Positions 37,632 to 47,604 are shown, counted from the stretch's first letter. The stretch is DNA of 64,000 bases from Sphingomonas phyllosphaerae (GCF_029623345.1 NZ_JAPYKH010000012.1:62001-126000); one strand, 5' to 3'. Notes: generated by a model not told the origin, from the letters alone. A program made the numbers and translations.

Positions 37632-39950
37632 TCAGAACAGCTTGCGCACGCCCAGCCGGATCGAGCGGCCGACCGGGTCGATCAGCCCCGGCTGGAAGCG
37701 CAGCGGCGTCGTGCCCAGGCCGTCGCGCACCGCGATCCGGTCGTCGAACAGGTTCTCGACCGTGAACGACAGCGACAGCCGCTTCGCCCAGGGCCGTGCC
37801 ACCAGCTTCTCGGCGTCGAGATTGCCGTACAGCACCAGCCAGTCGCGCCCGGAGAAGCGCAGGTCGGCCGCGGGCAGCAGGTCGCGCACGCGCGTCGTCC
37901 CCTGCAACCGCGCGTAGACGCCGAGCGAGGCGGGCCCGTAACTGATCCCCGTATTGCCCTCGACTTCCCAGCGCGGTCGGCCGCCGTTACCGTCGAGCGT
38001 GGCGCCGTCGAGCAGGTCGAGTGCTGGCTGGCCCGGCAGCAGGGTCAGCCGATCCGAGAGTCGCCACGTCGCGCTGCCCATCACGTACACGCTCGGCCGC
38101 GGCCTGGGCGGCGCAGGTGGCGGCGCTTTGGGGTCGGGCGTGGCGGGCGGCGCGGCCGACTTGGGGCCGAGCTCGGTGAAGAGGTTGAGCGTGAAGCGCA
38201 GCCTGCGCTCGTCCTCCGCCGCGACCGCCGCCGGACGCAGGTCGAGCCGCACCAGCCGCCCCGCGGCGTCGCGCACGAAGCGGTCGGGGAAGGCTGCCTC
38301 GAACGCGGACGAGCCGCTCACCGGGGTGATGGCGCGATCGCGCGCGTGCGTGACGAGATAGTCGAGCCGCAGGTCGAAACTGCGCTCGGCGAACGGCCGC
38401 AGCGCGACGCCGAGCGTGGTGAGGCGGGTGCGCTCGGGCGGCAGCGCGGGGTTGCCGCCGTAGACGGCGTCGACGAAGGCGCTGGTGCCGGTGGCATAGT
38501 CGAAGACGGGGAGGTTGGGCACCGCCACCAGCGCGCCGGTCAGCGACGTCACCGGCGGCGCGGTCTGGGAGAGGTTGACCGTGGCGGTCAGCTCCACCGC
38601 GCGCGCCGGCTGCCAGGTCGCGCCATAGCTGAGGCTGGTCAGCCGCTCGAACCCGGTCACCCGGTTCACTCCCAGCGTGGCGGTGGCGGCAAGGCGGCCG
38701 AGCGGCGCCAGCACGCCCTCGCTCGCGGCCGCGATCGGCAGCACCGCACCCACGCTCGCCCCCGCGCTGGTGCGTCGCAGCCGTGGCACCGGCGTGGCGA
38801 ACAGCGGCGCGTCGGCCGCGGCGCTACCATCACTGGTGGCGCGCGCGAGGTCGGCGCTGGTGGTGAGTTGCAGCTCGCCCGCGGGCAGGCGAAGCAGCGG
38901 TCCGCTCGCGGTCAGCCTGGTGCTGGCGGTCGCGGTGAGCGAGCGGCCACGCGTGGCGAGCACGCGCGCGGGATCGTCGAGCGCGCGCGCCTGCTCGGCG
39001 GTGACGGCGCTGCGGATGCGCTCGTACCCGCCCGTCGCGTCCCATATCCACCGCCCCGCGCTGCCGTGCAGCCCGGCATTGCCGCGCAGCGTGAGCGCGG
39101 TGTCGCGCTGGCGCAGCGAGGTGCCGGGGAGATAGCGGCCGGGCGTCGCCACGTCCTCGCCGAGCAGCGGGGCGAGGCCGTTGCGGCGCAGGTTGCGGGT
39201 CGCCTCCATCGTCACGTTGAGGTCGGCGTCGAGCTTGGCCGCGATCGGCCGCGCGGCGGTGGCGTCGACCTTCACCGTGTCGGTCAGCGGCTGGAGATAG
39301 CGCCCCGCGCCGACGTCGGCGCTGCCGCCGCCGAGCAGTGGCACCGGCTCGGGCGCGATCGCGCGCTGCGACTGGCGTACCGGCAGCTGGCGGAAGTGCG
39401 AGACCTGCAACGTCGCGCGGCGCGACTGGTCGATCCGCGTCGCGGTCGCCTCGGCATATTGCGTCGCGCCGCCGCCGCGCGTGGTCGGGCCGGCGAGCTG
39501 CTGGGCTACGGTGGAGCGGAAGTGTTTCGCGGTGATCAGGTTAAGCACGCGGGCGGTGGGCGGGTAGCCGAAGCGCGCGGCGTCCTGCTCCGGCAGGATC
39601 TCGGCCTTCTCGATCGCTTCGGGCGGGATCGACTGGATCTGCGCGACGCCGTTGATCCGCCGGCCGTTGAGCAGGATCACCGGCTCGACACCGCCGATCC
39701 CGCCGGTGAGCGGGCGCAGCCGGTCGAGCACTTCCTTGAGCCCTGTGACGCCGAGCGAGCGCAGCGCGCGCTGGTCGAGCACCGCGATGGGCTCGTTGCT
39801 GCCGATCGCCGAGCCGGGTGGTCGCCGTGCCGCAACGACGACGTCGGGCTCGGCACCCGCGGGCGGCTCGTCCGCGCGCTCCTGCGCGACCACGGGGGTG
39901 GCGAGCGTGGCGGCGCCCAGCATCAGCATCGTCATCCGCTCGCCCGTCAT
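37632..39950 (-). CDS. TonB-dependent outer-membrane receptor (sphingomonad type)
   Basis: A 772-residue outer-membrane protein. The signal region (MTMLMLGAATLATPVVAQ) is followed by a plug domain with EPDVVVAARRPPGSAIGSNE, LGVTGLKEVLDRLRPLTGGI, VILLNGRRINGVAQIQSIPP and EAIEKAEILPEQDAARFGYP; the RINGVAQIQSIPPEAIEK form is common in sphingomonad receptors. The barrel runs to a terminal aromatic (LGVRKLF). A Pro-rich stretch ([17 protein letters not shown]) breaks an extracellular loop. The ligand is unknown. The start is ATG 39950 (alternative 39935). The gene is back to back with ccmF. Confidence 0.85.
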   Translation of the reverse strand: MTGERMTMLMLGAATLATPVVAQERADEPPAGAEPDVVVAARRPPGSAIGSNEPIAVLDQRALRSLGVTGLKEVLDRLRPLTGGIGGVEPVILLNGRRINGVAQIQSIPPEAIEKAEILPEQDAARFGYPPTARVLNLITAKHFRSTVAQQLAGPTTRGGGATQYAEATATRIDQSRRATLQVSHFRQLPVRQSQRAIAPEPVPLLGGGSADVGAGRYLQPLTDTVKVDATAARPIAAKLDADLNVTMEATRNLRRNGLAPLLGEDVATPGRYLPGTSLRQRDTALTLRGNAGLHGSAGRWIWDATGGYERIRSAVTAEQARALDDPARVLATRGRSLTATASTRLTASGPLLRLPAGELQLTTSADLARATSDGSAAADAPLFATPVPRLRRTSAGASVGAVLPIAAASEGVLAPLGRLAATATLGVNRVTGFERLTSLSYGATWQPARAVELTATVNLSQTAPPVTSLTGALVAVPNLPVFDYATGTSAFVDAVYGGNPALPPERTRLTTLGVALRPFAERSFDLRLDYLVTHARDRAITPVSGSSAFEAAFPDRFVRDAAGRLVRLDLRPAAVAAEDERRLRFTLNLFTELGPKSAAPPATPDPKAPPPAPPRPRPSVYVMGSATWRLSDRLTLLPGQPALDLLDGATLDGNGGRPRWEVEGNTGISYGPASLGVYARLQGTTRVRDLLPAADLRFSGRDWLVLYGNLDAEKLVARPWAKRLSLSFTVENLFDDRIAVRDGLGTTPLRFQPGLIDPVGRSIRLGVRKLF

Positions 39951-40065
39951 CGGCACTGCTCCGTTCGCCCGCGCGCAGCCAAGCCGCCAAAGCGCGCCGG
40001 ATCGCAGCCGAAGCGTGGCGGAAACAAGGCCGTCGCCAGAATGGAGGAGATGGGTGGGAGATATT

Positions 40066-40095
40066 CTCCCCGTGCCGGGAAGGATCTTGTGCGGC
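40066..40095. repeat. Palindromic repeat half-element
   Basis: TTCTCCCCGTGCCGGGAAGGAT is a slightly decayed CTCCCC-stem element between the divergent TonB-receptor and ccmF genes. Its stem has mismatches relative to 8129-8146. Confidence 0.55.
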
Positions 40096-40178
40096 ACCGC
40101 CGAGCCCACCCGTTCCGCCTCGACGCTCCGCCACCGCGCCGCTAAAGCCGTGCGCGTGTCGCCCGCGTTCCCTCCCGC

Positions 40179-42134
40179 ATGACCGCCGAGACCGGCCTCG
40201 TCGCGCTGTGGCTCGCCGCCGCGCTCGCGCTCGCGCAGCTCGTCCTCGGCGCGCTCGCGCTCAAGAACGGCGCCGACGCCGCGCGTGCGGCGCCGACCGT
40301 GCGGGCAGTCGCTACCGTGCAGGGCGCGCTCGCACTCGCCGCGATGGCGGCGCTGATCGCGGCGTTCCTCGCCTCGGACATGTCGGTCGCGCTGGTGGCC
40401 GCCAACAGCCATTCGATGAAGCCGACGCTCTACAAGTTCGCGGGCGCGTGGGGGAACCACGAGGGCTCGATGCTCTTGTGGGTGACGATCCTCGGCCTCG
40501 CCGGCGCCGCGGTGGCGCGGCTGGAGCACCGCCTGCGCGCGGACACGCTGGTGGCGACGCTGGCGGCGCAGGCGGCGATCGCGCTCGGCTTTTACGCCTT
40601 CCTGCTGTTCGCCTCCAATCCGTTCGCGCGGCTCGACCCCGCGCCCGCCGACGGCGCCGGGCTCAACCCGCTGCTGCAGGACCCCGGGCTCGCCTTCCAC
40701 CCGCCGACGCTCTACGCCGGCTATGTCGGGCTGTCGGTGGCCTTCTCCTTCGCGGTCGGCGCGTTGGTGACGCGCGACGTCGGCGCCGCCTTCGCGCGCG
40801 CGATGCGCCCGTGGGTGCTCGGCGCCTGGATCTTCCTGACGCTCGGCATCACCGCGGGCAGCTACTGGGCCTATTACGAGCTCGGCTGGGGCGGCTGGTG
40901 GTTCTGGGACCCGGTCGAGAACGCCAGCCTGATGCCGTGGCTCGCCGCGACCGCTTTGCTCCACTCGGTGAGCGTGCTGGCGACGCGCGACGGGCTGCGC
41001 GCCTGGACCGTGATGCTCGCGGTGGTGGCCTTTTCGATGAGCATGATCGGCACCTTCCTGGTGCGCTCGGGCATCCTCACCAGCGTCCACGCCTTTGCGG
41101 TCGACCCGCGCCGCGGCGCCTTCATCCTGGCGCTGCTGGTGATCTACATCGGCGGCGCGCTGCTGCTGTTCGGGCTGCGAATCGGCACGGTGCGGCAGGG
41201 CAAATTGTTCGAGGGCGTGAGCCGCGAGGGCGCGCTGGTGGCGAACAACCTGCTGCTCACCGTGATCCTGGGCATCGTGCTGATCGGCACCTTCTACCCG
41301 ATCGTCGCCGCGGCGATGGGGGTGCAGCTCTCGGTCGGGCCGCCCTTCTTCGACTCGACCGCGGGGCCGGTGGCGCTGCTGCTGGTCGCGGTGCTCGCCG
41401 CCGGGCCGGTGATGCGCTGGCGGCGCGACGACCCCGGCGAGGTGGCGCAGCGGCTGTTCCCCGCGATCGCCGCCACCTTGTTCGCGGGCGTCGGCACCTT
41501 CGTACTAGGCGGGCCGATCGCGCCGCTGCCCTTGCTCGGGATCGCGCTCGGCGTCGGGCTGGCGGTGGCGAGCGTCGCGCCGCTGGCGAAGCGCAACCTG
41601 CGCCGTGCACCGCTTCAGCTGTGGGGCATGGTGGTGGCGCATCTCGGCGTCGCGGTGTCGCTGATCGGCATGGCGGCGAGCACTGCCTATACGCAGGAGC
41701 GGCTGGTCGCGGTCGGCACCGGCGACCCCGCGCGCGTCGCGGGCTTCACCGTGCGGCTGGAGGGCGTGCGACCGCTGGTGGGGGACAATTGGACCGCGCT
41801 CGAGGGCCACCTGAACGTGACGCTCGACGACGAGGCGATCGCGGTGCTGCGCCCGCAGGTGCGCTATTTCACCACGCCGGTGACCACCACCAACGAGAGC
41901 GCGATCCTCACGCGCTGGGACGGGCAGCTCTACGCGGTGCTCGGCACCTTGGGCGAGGACGGGCGCTGGCAGCTGCGGTTGTGGTGGAAGCCGATGGTGA
42001 CCCTGATCTGGTTCGGCGGCTTCCTGATCGCGTTGGGCGGCGCGCTGGCGCTGGTGGGGCACCAGTGGCGGCTGTGGCAGCAGCGCCGTCGTGCCGACGC
42101 GGTCGCCGAGACGGCGGCCTGGAGCGCGGCGTGA
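40179..42134 (+). CDS. ccmF: Cytochrome c haem lyase subunit CcmF
   Basis: A 651-residue membrane protein that, with CcmH, attaches haem to apocytochrome c in the periplasm (System I). About 14-15 hydrophobic segments. The haem-handling tryptophan-rich motif is GWGGWWFWDPVENASLMPWL; other hallmarks are SMKPTLYKFAGAWGNHEGSM, LLQDPGLAFHPPTLYAGYVG and MIGTFLVRSGILTSVHAFAV. Its TGA overlaps the GTG of ccmG by 4 bp. The usual upstream partner ccmE is missing here; the neighbour is an oppositely oriented TonB receptor. Confidence 0.95.
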   Translation: MTAETGLVALWLAAALALAQLVLGALALKNGADAARAAPTVRAVATVQGALALAAMAALIAAFLASDMSVALVAANSHSMKPTLYKFAGAWGNHEGSMLLWVTILGLAGAAVARLEHRLRADTLVATLAAQAAIALGFYAFLLFASNPFARLDPAPADGAGLNPLLQDPGLAFHPPTLYAGYVGLSVAFSFAVGALVTRDVGAAFARAMRPWVLGAWIFLTLGITAGSYWAYYELGWGGWWFWDPVENASLMPWLAATALLHSVSVLATRDGLRAWTVMLAVVAFSMSMIGTFLVRSGILTSVHAFAVDPRRGAFILALLVIYIGGALLLFGLRIGTVRQGKLFEGVSREGALVANNLLLTVILGIVLIGTFYPIVAAAMGVQLSVGPPFFDSTAGPVALLLVAVLAAGPVMRWRRDDPGEVAQRLFPAIAATLFAGVGTFVLGGPIAPLPLLGIALGVGLAVASVAPLAKRNLRRAPLQLWGMVVAHLGVAVSLIGMAASTAYTQERLVAVGTGDPARVAGFTVRLEGVRPLVGDNWTALEGHLNVTLDDEAIAVLRPQVRYFTTPVTTTNESAILTRWDGQLYAVLGTLGEDGRWQLRLWWKPMVTLIWFGGFLIALGGALALVGHQWRLWQQRRRADAVAETAAWSAA

Positions 42135-42718
42135 GTGGGGGGAGGGGATCGGCACCGGGCGCCGGGCCGCGCCATGCGCGCTGGCTGCTGTGGCTGCCGC
42201 TCTGCGCCTTCGGCATCGTGCTGGCGGTGGTGCTATGGGGGCTGTGGCGCCCGGCCGACCGCACCGTCTATTCCGCGATGGTGGGCAAGCCGCTCCCCGA
42301 CTTCACCTTGCCCGCGATCGCGCCGGGCAAGCCGGGCGTGACCAGCGCCGACTTCCGTCGCGGCGCGCCGCGGCTGCTCAACGTCTTCGCCAGCTGGTGC
42401 GTGCCCTGCGTCGCGGAGGCGCCGCAGCTGCTGACGCTCAAGGCCGCGGGCGTGCCGATCGACGCGGTGGCGATCAAGGACACGCCGGCCGACGTCGCCG
42501 CCTTCCTCCAGCGCCACGGCGACCCTTATGCCAGCGTCGGCAGCGACCCGCACAGCCGGCTCCAGCTCGCGCTCGGCTCGTCGGGCGTGCCCGAGACGTT
42601 CGTGGTCGACGGGCAGGGGATCATCCGGCTCCAGCACGTCGGCGACATCCGCGCCGACGACGTGCCGCAGCTGCTCCAGGCGCTCGCGGCGGCGCGCGGG
42701 GCGGGAGCGGCGCGGTGA
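42131..42718 (+). CDS. ccmG: CcmG/DsbE thiol:disulfide oxidoreductase
   Basis: A 195-residue membrane-anchored thioredoxin-fold protein that keeps apocytochrome c (and CcmH) cysteines reduced. The anchor is WLLWLPLCAFGIVLAVVLWG; the catalytic motif is NVFASWCVPCVAEAPQL (WCxPC). The CcmG-type insert around VGKPLPDFTLPAIAPGKPGV and the GSSGVPETFVVDGQGIIRLQ block with cis-Pro confirm the assignment. The GTG start overlaps the ccmF stop (GTGA), and its own stop overlaps ccmH in the same way, so the three genes are translationally coupled. Confidence 0.95.
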   Translation: MSGGRGSAPGAGPRHARWLLWLPLCAFGIVLAVVLWGLWRPADRTVYSAMVGKPLPDFTLPAIAPGKPGVTSADFRRGAPRLLNVFASWCVPCVAEAPQLLTLKAAGVPIDAVAIKDTPADVAAFLQRHGDPYASVGSDPHSRLQLALGSSGVPETFVVDGQGIIRLQHVGDIRADDVPQLLQALAAARGAGAAR

Positions 42719-43122
42719 GGCGCGCCGCGGCGCTGCTGGCGCTGTGGGGCGCGATGCCGGCGATGGCGCAGACCGCGCTGCCGCCGCTCGCCTACACCCA
42801 GCTGCGCGACCCCGAGCAGGAGCGCCAGGCGCGCGCGCTCATGGAGACGCTGCGCTGCCTCGTCTGCCAGGGCCAGTCGATTGCGGACAGCGACGCCGAC
42901 ATGGCGGGCGAGATGCGCGCCTTGGTGCGCCAGCGCGTCGCGGCGGGGGAGACGCCGCGCGCGGTGCGCGACTGGCTGATCGCGCGCTACGGCGACTACG
43001 TCAGCTACGACCCGCCGGTGTCGCGCGCGACGCTGCCCTTGTGGCTGGCGCCGCTGCTTCTGCTCGCGATCGGCGTGGTGGTGGCGCGCGGCTCGTTCCG
43101 GCGGCGGCGGCGGTGGCGGTAA
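42715..43122 (+). CDS. ccmH: Cytochrome c maturation protein CcmH
   Basis: A 135-residue protein with a signal peptide (RRAAALLALWGAMPAMAQTA), a three-helix domain with the redox motif LRCLVCQGQSIADSDADMAG (LRCxxCQ) and one C-terminal membrane helix (LPLWLAPLLLLAIGVVVARG), ending in basic residues. It reduces apocytochrome c thiols and delivers it to CcmF. The start is GTG overlapping the ccmG stop by 4 bp. The TPR protein CcmI that usually follows is not present; the operon ends here. Confidence 0.93.
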   Translation: MRRAAALLALWGAMPAMAQTALPPLAYTQLRDPEQERQARALMETLRCLVCQGQSIADSDADMAGEMRALVRQRVAAGETPRAVRDWLIARYGDYVSYDPPVSRATLPLWLAPLLLLAIGVVVARGSFRRRRRWR

Positions 43123-43207
43123 GGGCGGGGGCGGTAGTGGCGTCGGCGCCGACGCTAAAGTGTGCGGGCAGCGACGCCAGGGTCGATCGCAACGGCCCTT
43201 TGCTGCC

Positions 43208-43301
43208 GTCATCCTGGACTCGTCTCAGGATCCACCGTCGCGCGGCCGCCGTCGCCTCTGGGCAAGCGGCACTGTGGATCCTGAAACGACCTCAGGATGA
43301 C
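43208..43301. repeat. Large imperfect inverted repeat, 28-nt arms
   Basis: The left arm (43208-43235, GTCATCCTGG...TCAGGATCCAC) and right arm (43274-43301, GTGGATCCTGA...CAGGATGAC) match at 24 of 28 positions in inverted order around a 38-nt core containing GCGCGGCCGCCG. Related arms with more decay occur at 53221-53313. It would form a long hairpin in RNA and is typical of paired REP-like units. Confidence 0.85.
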
Positions 43302-43319
43302 GCCCGTGAGCGCCGAGCT

Positions 43320-43568
43320 TTACCCCGCCCGCGCCGCGCCCCAGCGCTTCGCCAGCACCGCGATCAGGCAGATCTCGATCGACATCGACCAGCAGATCTG
43401 GCCGATGAGCTCGCTCGACAGCTCCTAGCCGTTGAGGTCCCACCGCCAGCCGTTGGTGCGCGGCGCGTAAGCGGGGTGGCGCAAGCCGAGCGCGGGGATC
43501 AGCAGCGCGTGCGAGAAGGGTGTGACATCGAGCGGGCGGGGCGGTGCCTCGTCTCCCTCGGTTTCATT
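43320..43568 (-). pseudogene. Decayed fragment, possibly acyltransferase-3 family
   Basis: The minus strand reads PLDVTPFSHALLIPALGL, NGWRWDLNG, an in-frame TAG at 43427-43425, then ELSSELIGQICWSMSIEICL and IAVLAKRWGAARAG before TAA. No start codon or ribosome site is present. A hydrophobic helix after an NG..WsL..E-like block resembles the LNGPLWSLSVE region of acyltransferase-3 membrane enzymes. The family guess is weak; that this is a broken gene piece is more secure, since sense continues on both sides of the TAG. Confidence 0.35.
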
Positions 43569-43795
43569 TTAGGTCGGGCCCGCGGTTCAGGGGCGGCGCG
43601 CTCCTGAGAATAGCTCTCAGATCGGCGCAATCGACCTTACGCGCTGGCGCGAAGAGAGATCGCGCGCCGTCACTCGCGTGACCTCCCAAACGGCGTACCC
43701 CGCCCGCCCCGTCGCGCGCGCCCAACCCCAACTTGCGGAGGATCGCGCTTATTCTTGCTGGTCGCGGCGCCCCCGCCACGCCACATATGACGCCC

Positions 43796-44614
43796 ATGAC
43801 CGAGATCACCGACCGTCCCGCGCTGCTCGCCGCGATCGTCGCGCTCGCCGAGGCGGGGGGCGACATCGTGTGGCGCCACTTCACCGCCGGCTGCGCGGTG
43901 ATGCACAAGAGCGACGAAAGCCCCGTCACCGCCGCCGACCGCGACGCGGAGGAAGCCATCCTCGCCGGGCTCGCGATCGTCGCCCCCGCCATTCCCGTGG
44001 TCGCCGAGGAGCAGGCCGCGGCGGGCGACATCCCCGCGGTGGCGGACGCCTTCTTCCTGGTCGACCCGCTCGACGGCACCAAGGAATTCGTCCGCCGCGG
44101 CGACGACTTCACCGTCAACATCGCCTTGGTCGAGCATGGCGTGCCGACGATGGGCGTGGTCTATGCTCCCGCGCGCGACGCGCTCTACTGGGGTGACGTC
44201 GCGCAGGGCGCCGCCTGGACCGCCGCGCGCGCGCCGGGCGGCGACCGCGGCGCGGCACAGCCCATTCGCGTCCGCCGCTGCGGCGGCAAACCCTGCGCGG
44301 TGGCGTCGAAGAGCCACGCCATGCCGGGGCTCGACGAATGGCTCGACGCGGGCGGGGTGAGTGAGCGCGTCGCGGTCGGCTCCAGCCTCAAGTTCGCGCT
44401 GGTGGCGTGCGGCGAGGCCGACGTCTACCCGCGCACCGGGCCGACGATGGAATGGGACACCGCCGCGGGCGACGCGGTGTTGCGCGCCGCGGGCGGGCGC
44501 ACGCTCGACGTCGACGGCGCGCCCTTCACTTATGGCAAGCCGGGCTATCGCAACGCCGGCTTCGTCGCCACCGGCGGGTACCAGCCCGCACCGCTGCGCC
44601 CCTACCTCCGCTGA
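43796..44614 (+). CDS. cysQ: 3'(2'),5'-bisphosphate nucleotidase CysQ
   Basis: Converts PAP (or PAPS) to AMP, removing the inhibitory by-product of sulfate activation. The 272-residue inositol-monophosphatase-fold protein has [31 protein letters not shown] (metal Glu), the [20 protein letters not shown] hallmark (DPLDGT), [20 protein letters not shown] and [20 protein letters not shown] (EWDTAAG). The start is ATG 43796, with ATG 43787 as alternative. It lies 13 bp before cysD, forming a cysQ-cysD-cysNC unit. Confidence 0.92.
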   Translation: MTEITDRPALLAAIVALAEAGGDIVWRHFTAGCAVMHKSDESPVTAADRDAEEAILAGLAIVAPAIPVVAEEQAAAGDIPAVADAFFLVDPLDGTKEFVRRGDDFTVNIALVEHGVPTMGVVYAPARDALYWGDVAQGAAWTAARAPGGDRGAAQPIRVRRCGGKPCAVASKSHAMPGLDEWLDAGGVSERVAVGSSLKFALVACGEADVYPRTGPTMEWDTAAGDAVLRAAGGRTLDVDGAPFTYGKPGYRNAGFVATGGYQPAPLRPYLR

Positions 44615-44627
44615 GAGCCGCCCGACG

Positions 44628-45524
44628 ATGACGCTGACCCACCTCGACCGGCTCGAGGCCGAGAGCATCCATATCCTGCGCGAGGTGGTCGCGGTCGCGG
44701 AGCGGCCGGTGATGCTCTACTCGATCGGCAAGGACAGCGCGGTGATGCTCCATCTCGCGCGCAAGGCCTTCTACCCCGCGCCCCCGCCGTTCCCGCTGCT
44801 CCACGTCGACACGACATGGAAGTTCCAGGCGATGTATGCGCTGCGCGATCGTGCCGCGCGCGAGGCGGGGATGGAGCTGATCGTCCACCGCAACCCCGAG
44901 GCGCTCGCGCGCGGGATCAACCCCTTCGACCACGGCGCGCTCCACACCGAATTGTGGAAGACCGAGGGGCTCAAGCAGGCGCTCGACCTCCACCGCTTCG
45001 ACGCCGCGTTCGGCGGCGCGCGCCGCGACGAGGAGAAGAGCCGCGCCAAGGAGCGCATCTTCTCGTTTCGCAGCGCGACGCACCGCTGGGATCCCAAGGC
45101 GCAGCGCCCTGAATTGTGGCAGCTGTACAATGCGCGCCACGCCAAGGGCGAGAGCATGCGCGTCTTCCCGATCTCCAACTGGACCGAGCTCGACGTGTGG
45201 CAATATATCGCGCGCGAGAAGATCGAGATCGTGCCGCTCTATTTTGCGGCGCCGCGCCCGACGGTGGAGCGCGACGGGCTGCTGCTGATGGTCGACGACG
45301 AGCGTTTCCCGCTGGCGCCAGGAGAGGTGCCGGTGGAACGCTCGATCCGCTTCCGCACGCTCGGCTGCTACCCGCTGAGCGGCGCGGTGGAGAGCGAGGC
45401 GGCGAGCTTGCACGACGTGATCCGCGAGATGCTGCTCACCACCACCAGCGAGCGCCAGGGCCGCGCGATCGACCAGGATGCCGGCGCGAGCATGGAGCAG
45501 AAGAAGCAGCAGGGGTATTTCTGA
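44628..45524 (+). CDS. cysD: Sulfate adenylyltransferase subunit 2 (CysD)
   Basis: Small subunit of ATP sulfurylase that forms adenosine-5'-phosphosulfate. The 298-residue protein begins [20 protein letters not shown] and carries the PP-loop [20 protein letters not shown]. Further blocks are [60 protein letters not shown] and [20 protein letters not shown]. The C-terminus [10 protein letters not shown] is the family ending. An 85-bp gap precedes cysNC, its functional partner. Confidence 0.96.
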   Translation: MTLTHLDRLEAESIHILREVVAVAERPVMLYSIGKDSAVMLHLARKAFYPAPPPFPLLHVDTTWKFQAMYALRDRAAREAGMELIVHRNPEALARGINPFDHGALHTELWKTEGLKQALDLHRFDAAFGGARRDEEKSRAKERIFSFRSATHRWDPKAQRPELWQLYNARHAKGESMRVFPISNWTELDVWQYIAREKIEIVPLYFAAPRPTVERDGLLLMVDDERFPLAPGEVPVERSIRFRTLGCYPLSGAVESEAASLHDVIREMLLTTTSERQGRAIDQDAGASMEQKKQQGYF

Positions 45525-45609
45525 TGGGGGTGAGCCAGATCTGGCCGCGAGCGGTCCCTAAAAGCCTCCCCGACACGGGTAGAATTGCAGAACAGCCGGA
45601 ACCCCGCGC

Positions 45610-47517
45610 ATGACCAGCTACCAGCCCGATGCGCTGATCCGCGCCGACGTCGCTTCCTATCTCGCGCGGCACGACGAGAAGTCGCTGCTGCGCTTCCTCA
45701 CCTGCGGCTCGGTCGACGATGGCAAGTCGACGCTGATCGGCCGGCTGCTCTACGACAGCAAGCACGTCTTCGAGGACCAGCTCGCCGCGCTCGAGGACGA
45801 TTCCAGGCGCGTCGGCACGCAGGGCGGCAACATCGACTTCGCCTTGCTGGTCGACGGGCTCGCCGCCGAGCGCGAGCAGGGCATCACGATCGACGTCGCC
45901 TACCGCTTCTTCGCCACCGAGACGCGCAAGTTCATCGTCGCCGACACGCCGGGCCACGAGCAATACACACGCAACATGGTCACCGGCGCCTCCACCGCCG
46001 ATCTCGCGGTGATTCTGGTCGACGCGCGCAAGGGCGTGCTGACGCAGACGCGGCGCCACTCCTATCTCGCGCATCTGCTCGGCATCCGCCACATCGTGCT
46101 CGCGATCAACAAGATGGACCTGGTGAGCTACGACCAGGCCGCGTTCGACCGTATCCGCCTGTCCTATCGCGCCTTCGCCAGCGAGATCGGCATCACCGAC
46201 TTCCGCGCCATCCCGGTGTCGGGCCTGGGCGGCGACAATATCGCGACGCGCAGCACGCACATGGACTGGTATGACGGGCCGACGCTGATCGAGCATCTCG
46301 AGCAAGTGCCCGTCGATGCCGATCGCGCCGCGCGCGCGCCGTTCCGCCTGCCGGTGCAATGGGTCAACCGCCCCGACCTCGACTTCCGCGGCTTCGCGGG
46401 CACGATCGCGGGCGGCGCGGTGCGCCCCGGCGACGCGGTACGGATCGTCCCCTCGGGGCGGACCACGACGGTCAAGCGGATCGTCGCGCTCGGCAGCGAC
46501 CGCGCGTCGGCGGAAGCGGGCGAGGCGGTGACGCTGACGCTCGCCGACGAGGTCGATTGCTCGCGCGGCGACGTCATCGCCGCCGCGGACGATCCCCCTG
46601 AAGTCGCCGACCAGTTCGAGGCGACGCTGGTATGGATGGCGGAAGAGGAAATGCTGCCGGGGCGTAGCTATGCCTTCCAGCTCGCTACGCAGACCGCCTC
46701 GGCGGTGCTGCGCCAGCCGAAATATCAGGTCAACGTCAACACGCTCGAGCAAACCGCCGCACGCACGCTGGAGCTCAACGCGATCGGCGTGGCGACCTTG
46801 TCGCTCGACCGCCCGATCGTGTTCCAGCCCTATGAGCAGAGCCGCGAGCTGGGCGGCTTCATCCTGATCGACAAGGCCACCAACGCCACCGTCGCGGCGG
46901 GGATGATCCGGTTCGCGCTGCGACGTGCCAGCAACGTCCACCGCCAGCCGACCGACGTGACGCGCGAGAAGCGCGCGTCGCTCAAGAATCAGCGGCCCGC
47001 GGTGCTGTGGTTCACCGGCTTGTCGGGGGCGGGCAAGTCGACCATCGCCAATCTCGTCGAGAAGAAGCTGGCGCGGATGAACCGCCACACCTTCCTGCTC
47101 GACGGCGACAATGTGCGCCACGGGCTCAACCGCGATCTCGGCTTCACCGACGCCGACCGGGTGGAGAACGTCCGCCGCATCGGCGAGGTGGCGCGGCTGA
47201 TGACCGACGCGGGGCTGATCGTGCTGACCGCCTTCATCTCGCCGTTCCGCGCCGAGCGCGACATGGTGCGCGCGATGCTGCCCGAGGGCGAGTTCGTCGA
47301 GGTGCATGTCGACACGTCGTTGGAGGCGGCGGAGGCGCGCGACGTCAAGGGGCTGTACGCCAAGGCGCGCGCCGGGCAGTTGGCCAACTTCACCGGGATC
47401 GACAGCCCGTACGAGCCACCCGAAGCGCCCGAGCTGCGCGTCGACACCGCGGCGGAGAGCGCCGACGCCGCGGCGGAGCGGATCGTGGCGTGGCTGCTGG
47501 AGCGCGAGGAAGGGTAA
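45610..47517 (+). CDS. cysNC: Bifunctional sulfate adenylyltransferase subunit 1 / adenylylsulfate kinase (CysNC)
   Basis: A 635-residue fusion. The N-terminal two-thirds is the CysN GTPase: Walker [21 protein letters not shown], switch [15 protein letters not shown], switch [26 protein letters not shown] specificity motif. It regulates ATP sulfurylase with CysD. From about residue 455 an APS kinase domain follows, with Walker [21 protein letters not shown] and [20 protein letters not shown], producing PAPS. The fusion lets APS be channelled to PAPS, consistent with CysQ upstream to clear PAP. Confidence 0.96.
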   Translation: MTSYQPDALIRADVASYLARHDEKSLLRFLTCGSVDDGKSTLIGRLLYDSKHVFEDQLAALEDDSRRVGTQGGNIDFALLVDGLAAEREQGITIDVAYRFFATETRKFIVADTPGHEQYTRNMVTGASTADLAVILVDARKGVLTQTRRHSYLAHLLGIRHIVLAINKMDLVSYDQAAFDRIRLSYRAFASEIGITDFRAIPVSGLGGDNIATRSTHMDWYDGPTLIEHLEQVPVDADRAARAPFRLPVQWVNRPDLDFRGFAGTIAGGAVRPGDAVRIVPSGRTTTVKRIVALGSDRASAEAGEAVTLTLADEVDCSRGDVIAAADDPPEVADQFEATLVWMAEEEMLPGRSYAFQLATQTASAVLRQPKYQVNVNTLEQTAARTLELNAIGVATLSLDRPIVFQPYEQSRELGGFILIDKATNATVAAGMIRFALRRASNVHRQPTDVTREKRASLKNQRPAVLWFTGLSGAGKSTIANLVEKKLARMNRHTFLLDGDNVRHGLNRDLGFTDADRVENVRRIGEVARLMTDAGLIVLTAFISPFRAERDMVRAMLPEGEFVEVHVDTSLEAAEARDVKGLYAKARAGQLANFTGIDSPYEPPEAPELRVDTAAESADAAAERIVAWLLEREEG

Positions 47518-47569
47518 GGGGGGGCGGCTGGCGCGCGCGGAAGCGGATGAGGCAGGCGGCGAGTTCTTC

Positions 47570-47604
47570 CTGAGATCCTCCCCCGCATGGCGGGGAGGAT
47601 CGGT
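47570..47604. repeat. Palindromic repeat, single stem
   Basis: GATCCTCCCCCGCATGGCGGGGAGGATC is a near-perfect hairpin (CCTCCCCCGC/GCGGGGAGG) 55 bp after cysNC. Same family as the outer stems of 8014-8150; it may terminate the cys operon. Confidence 0.75.

Larger units (their letters stand above)
43123..43795. other. Intergenic region with inverted repeat and gene remnant
   Basis: This 673-bp stretch holds a large inverted repeat (43208-43301) and a degenerate minus-strand reading frame (43320-43568). The last 220 bp before cysQ are of ordinary G+C and show no obvious operator; a sulfur-responsive promoter would be expected here but no site is recognised. Confidence 0.5.

Noticed and set aside
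37239..40145. 968-codon plus-strand open frame opposite the TonB-dependent receptor
   Set aside because: Shadow of the receptor; the receptor has signal peptide, plug and barrel motifs on the other strand.
43225..43443. Minus-strand 72-codon open frame
   Set aside because: Overlaps the large inverted repeat and the remnant in another frame; composition fits chance.
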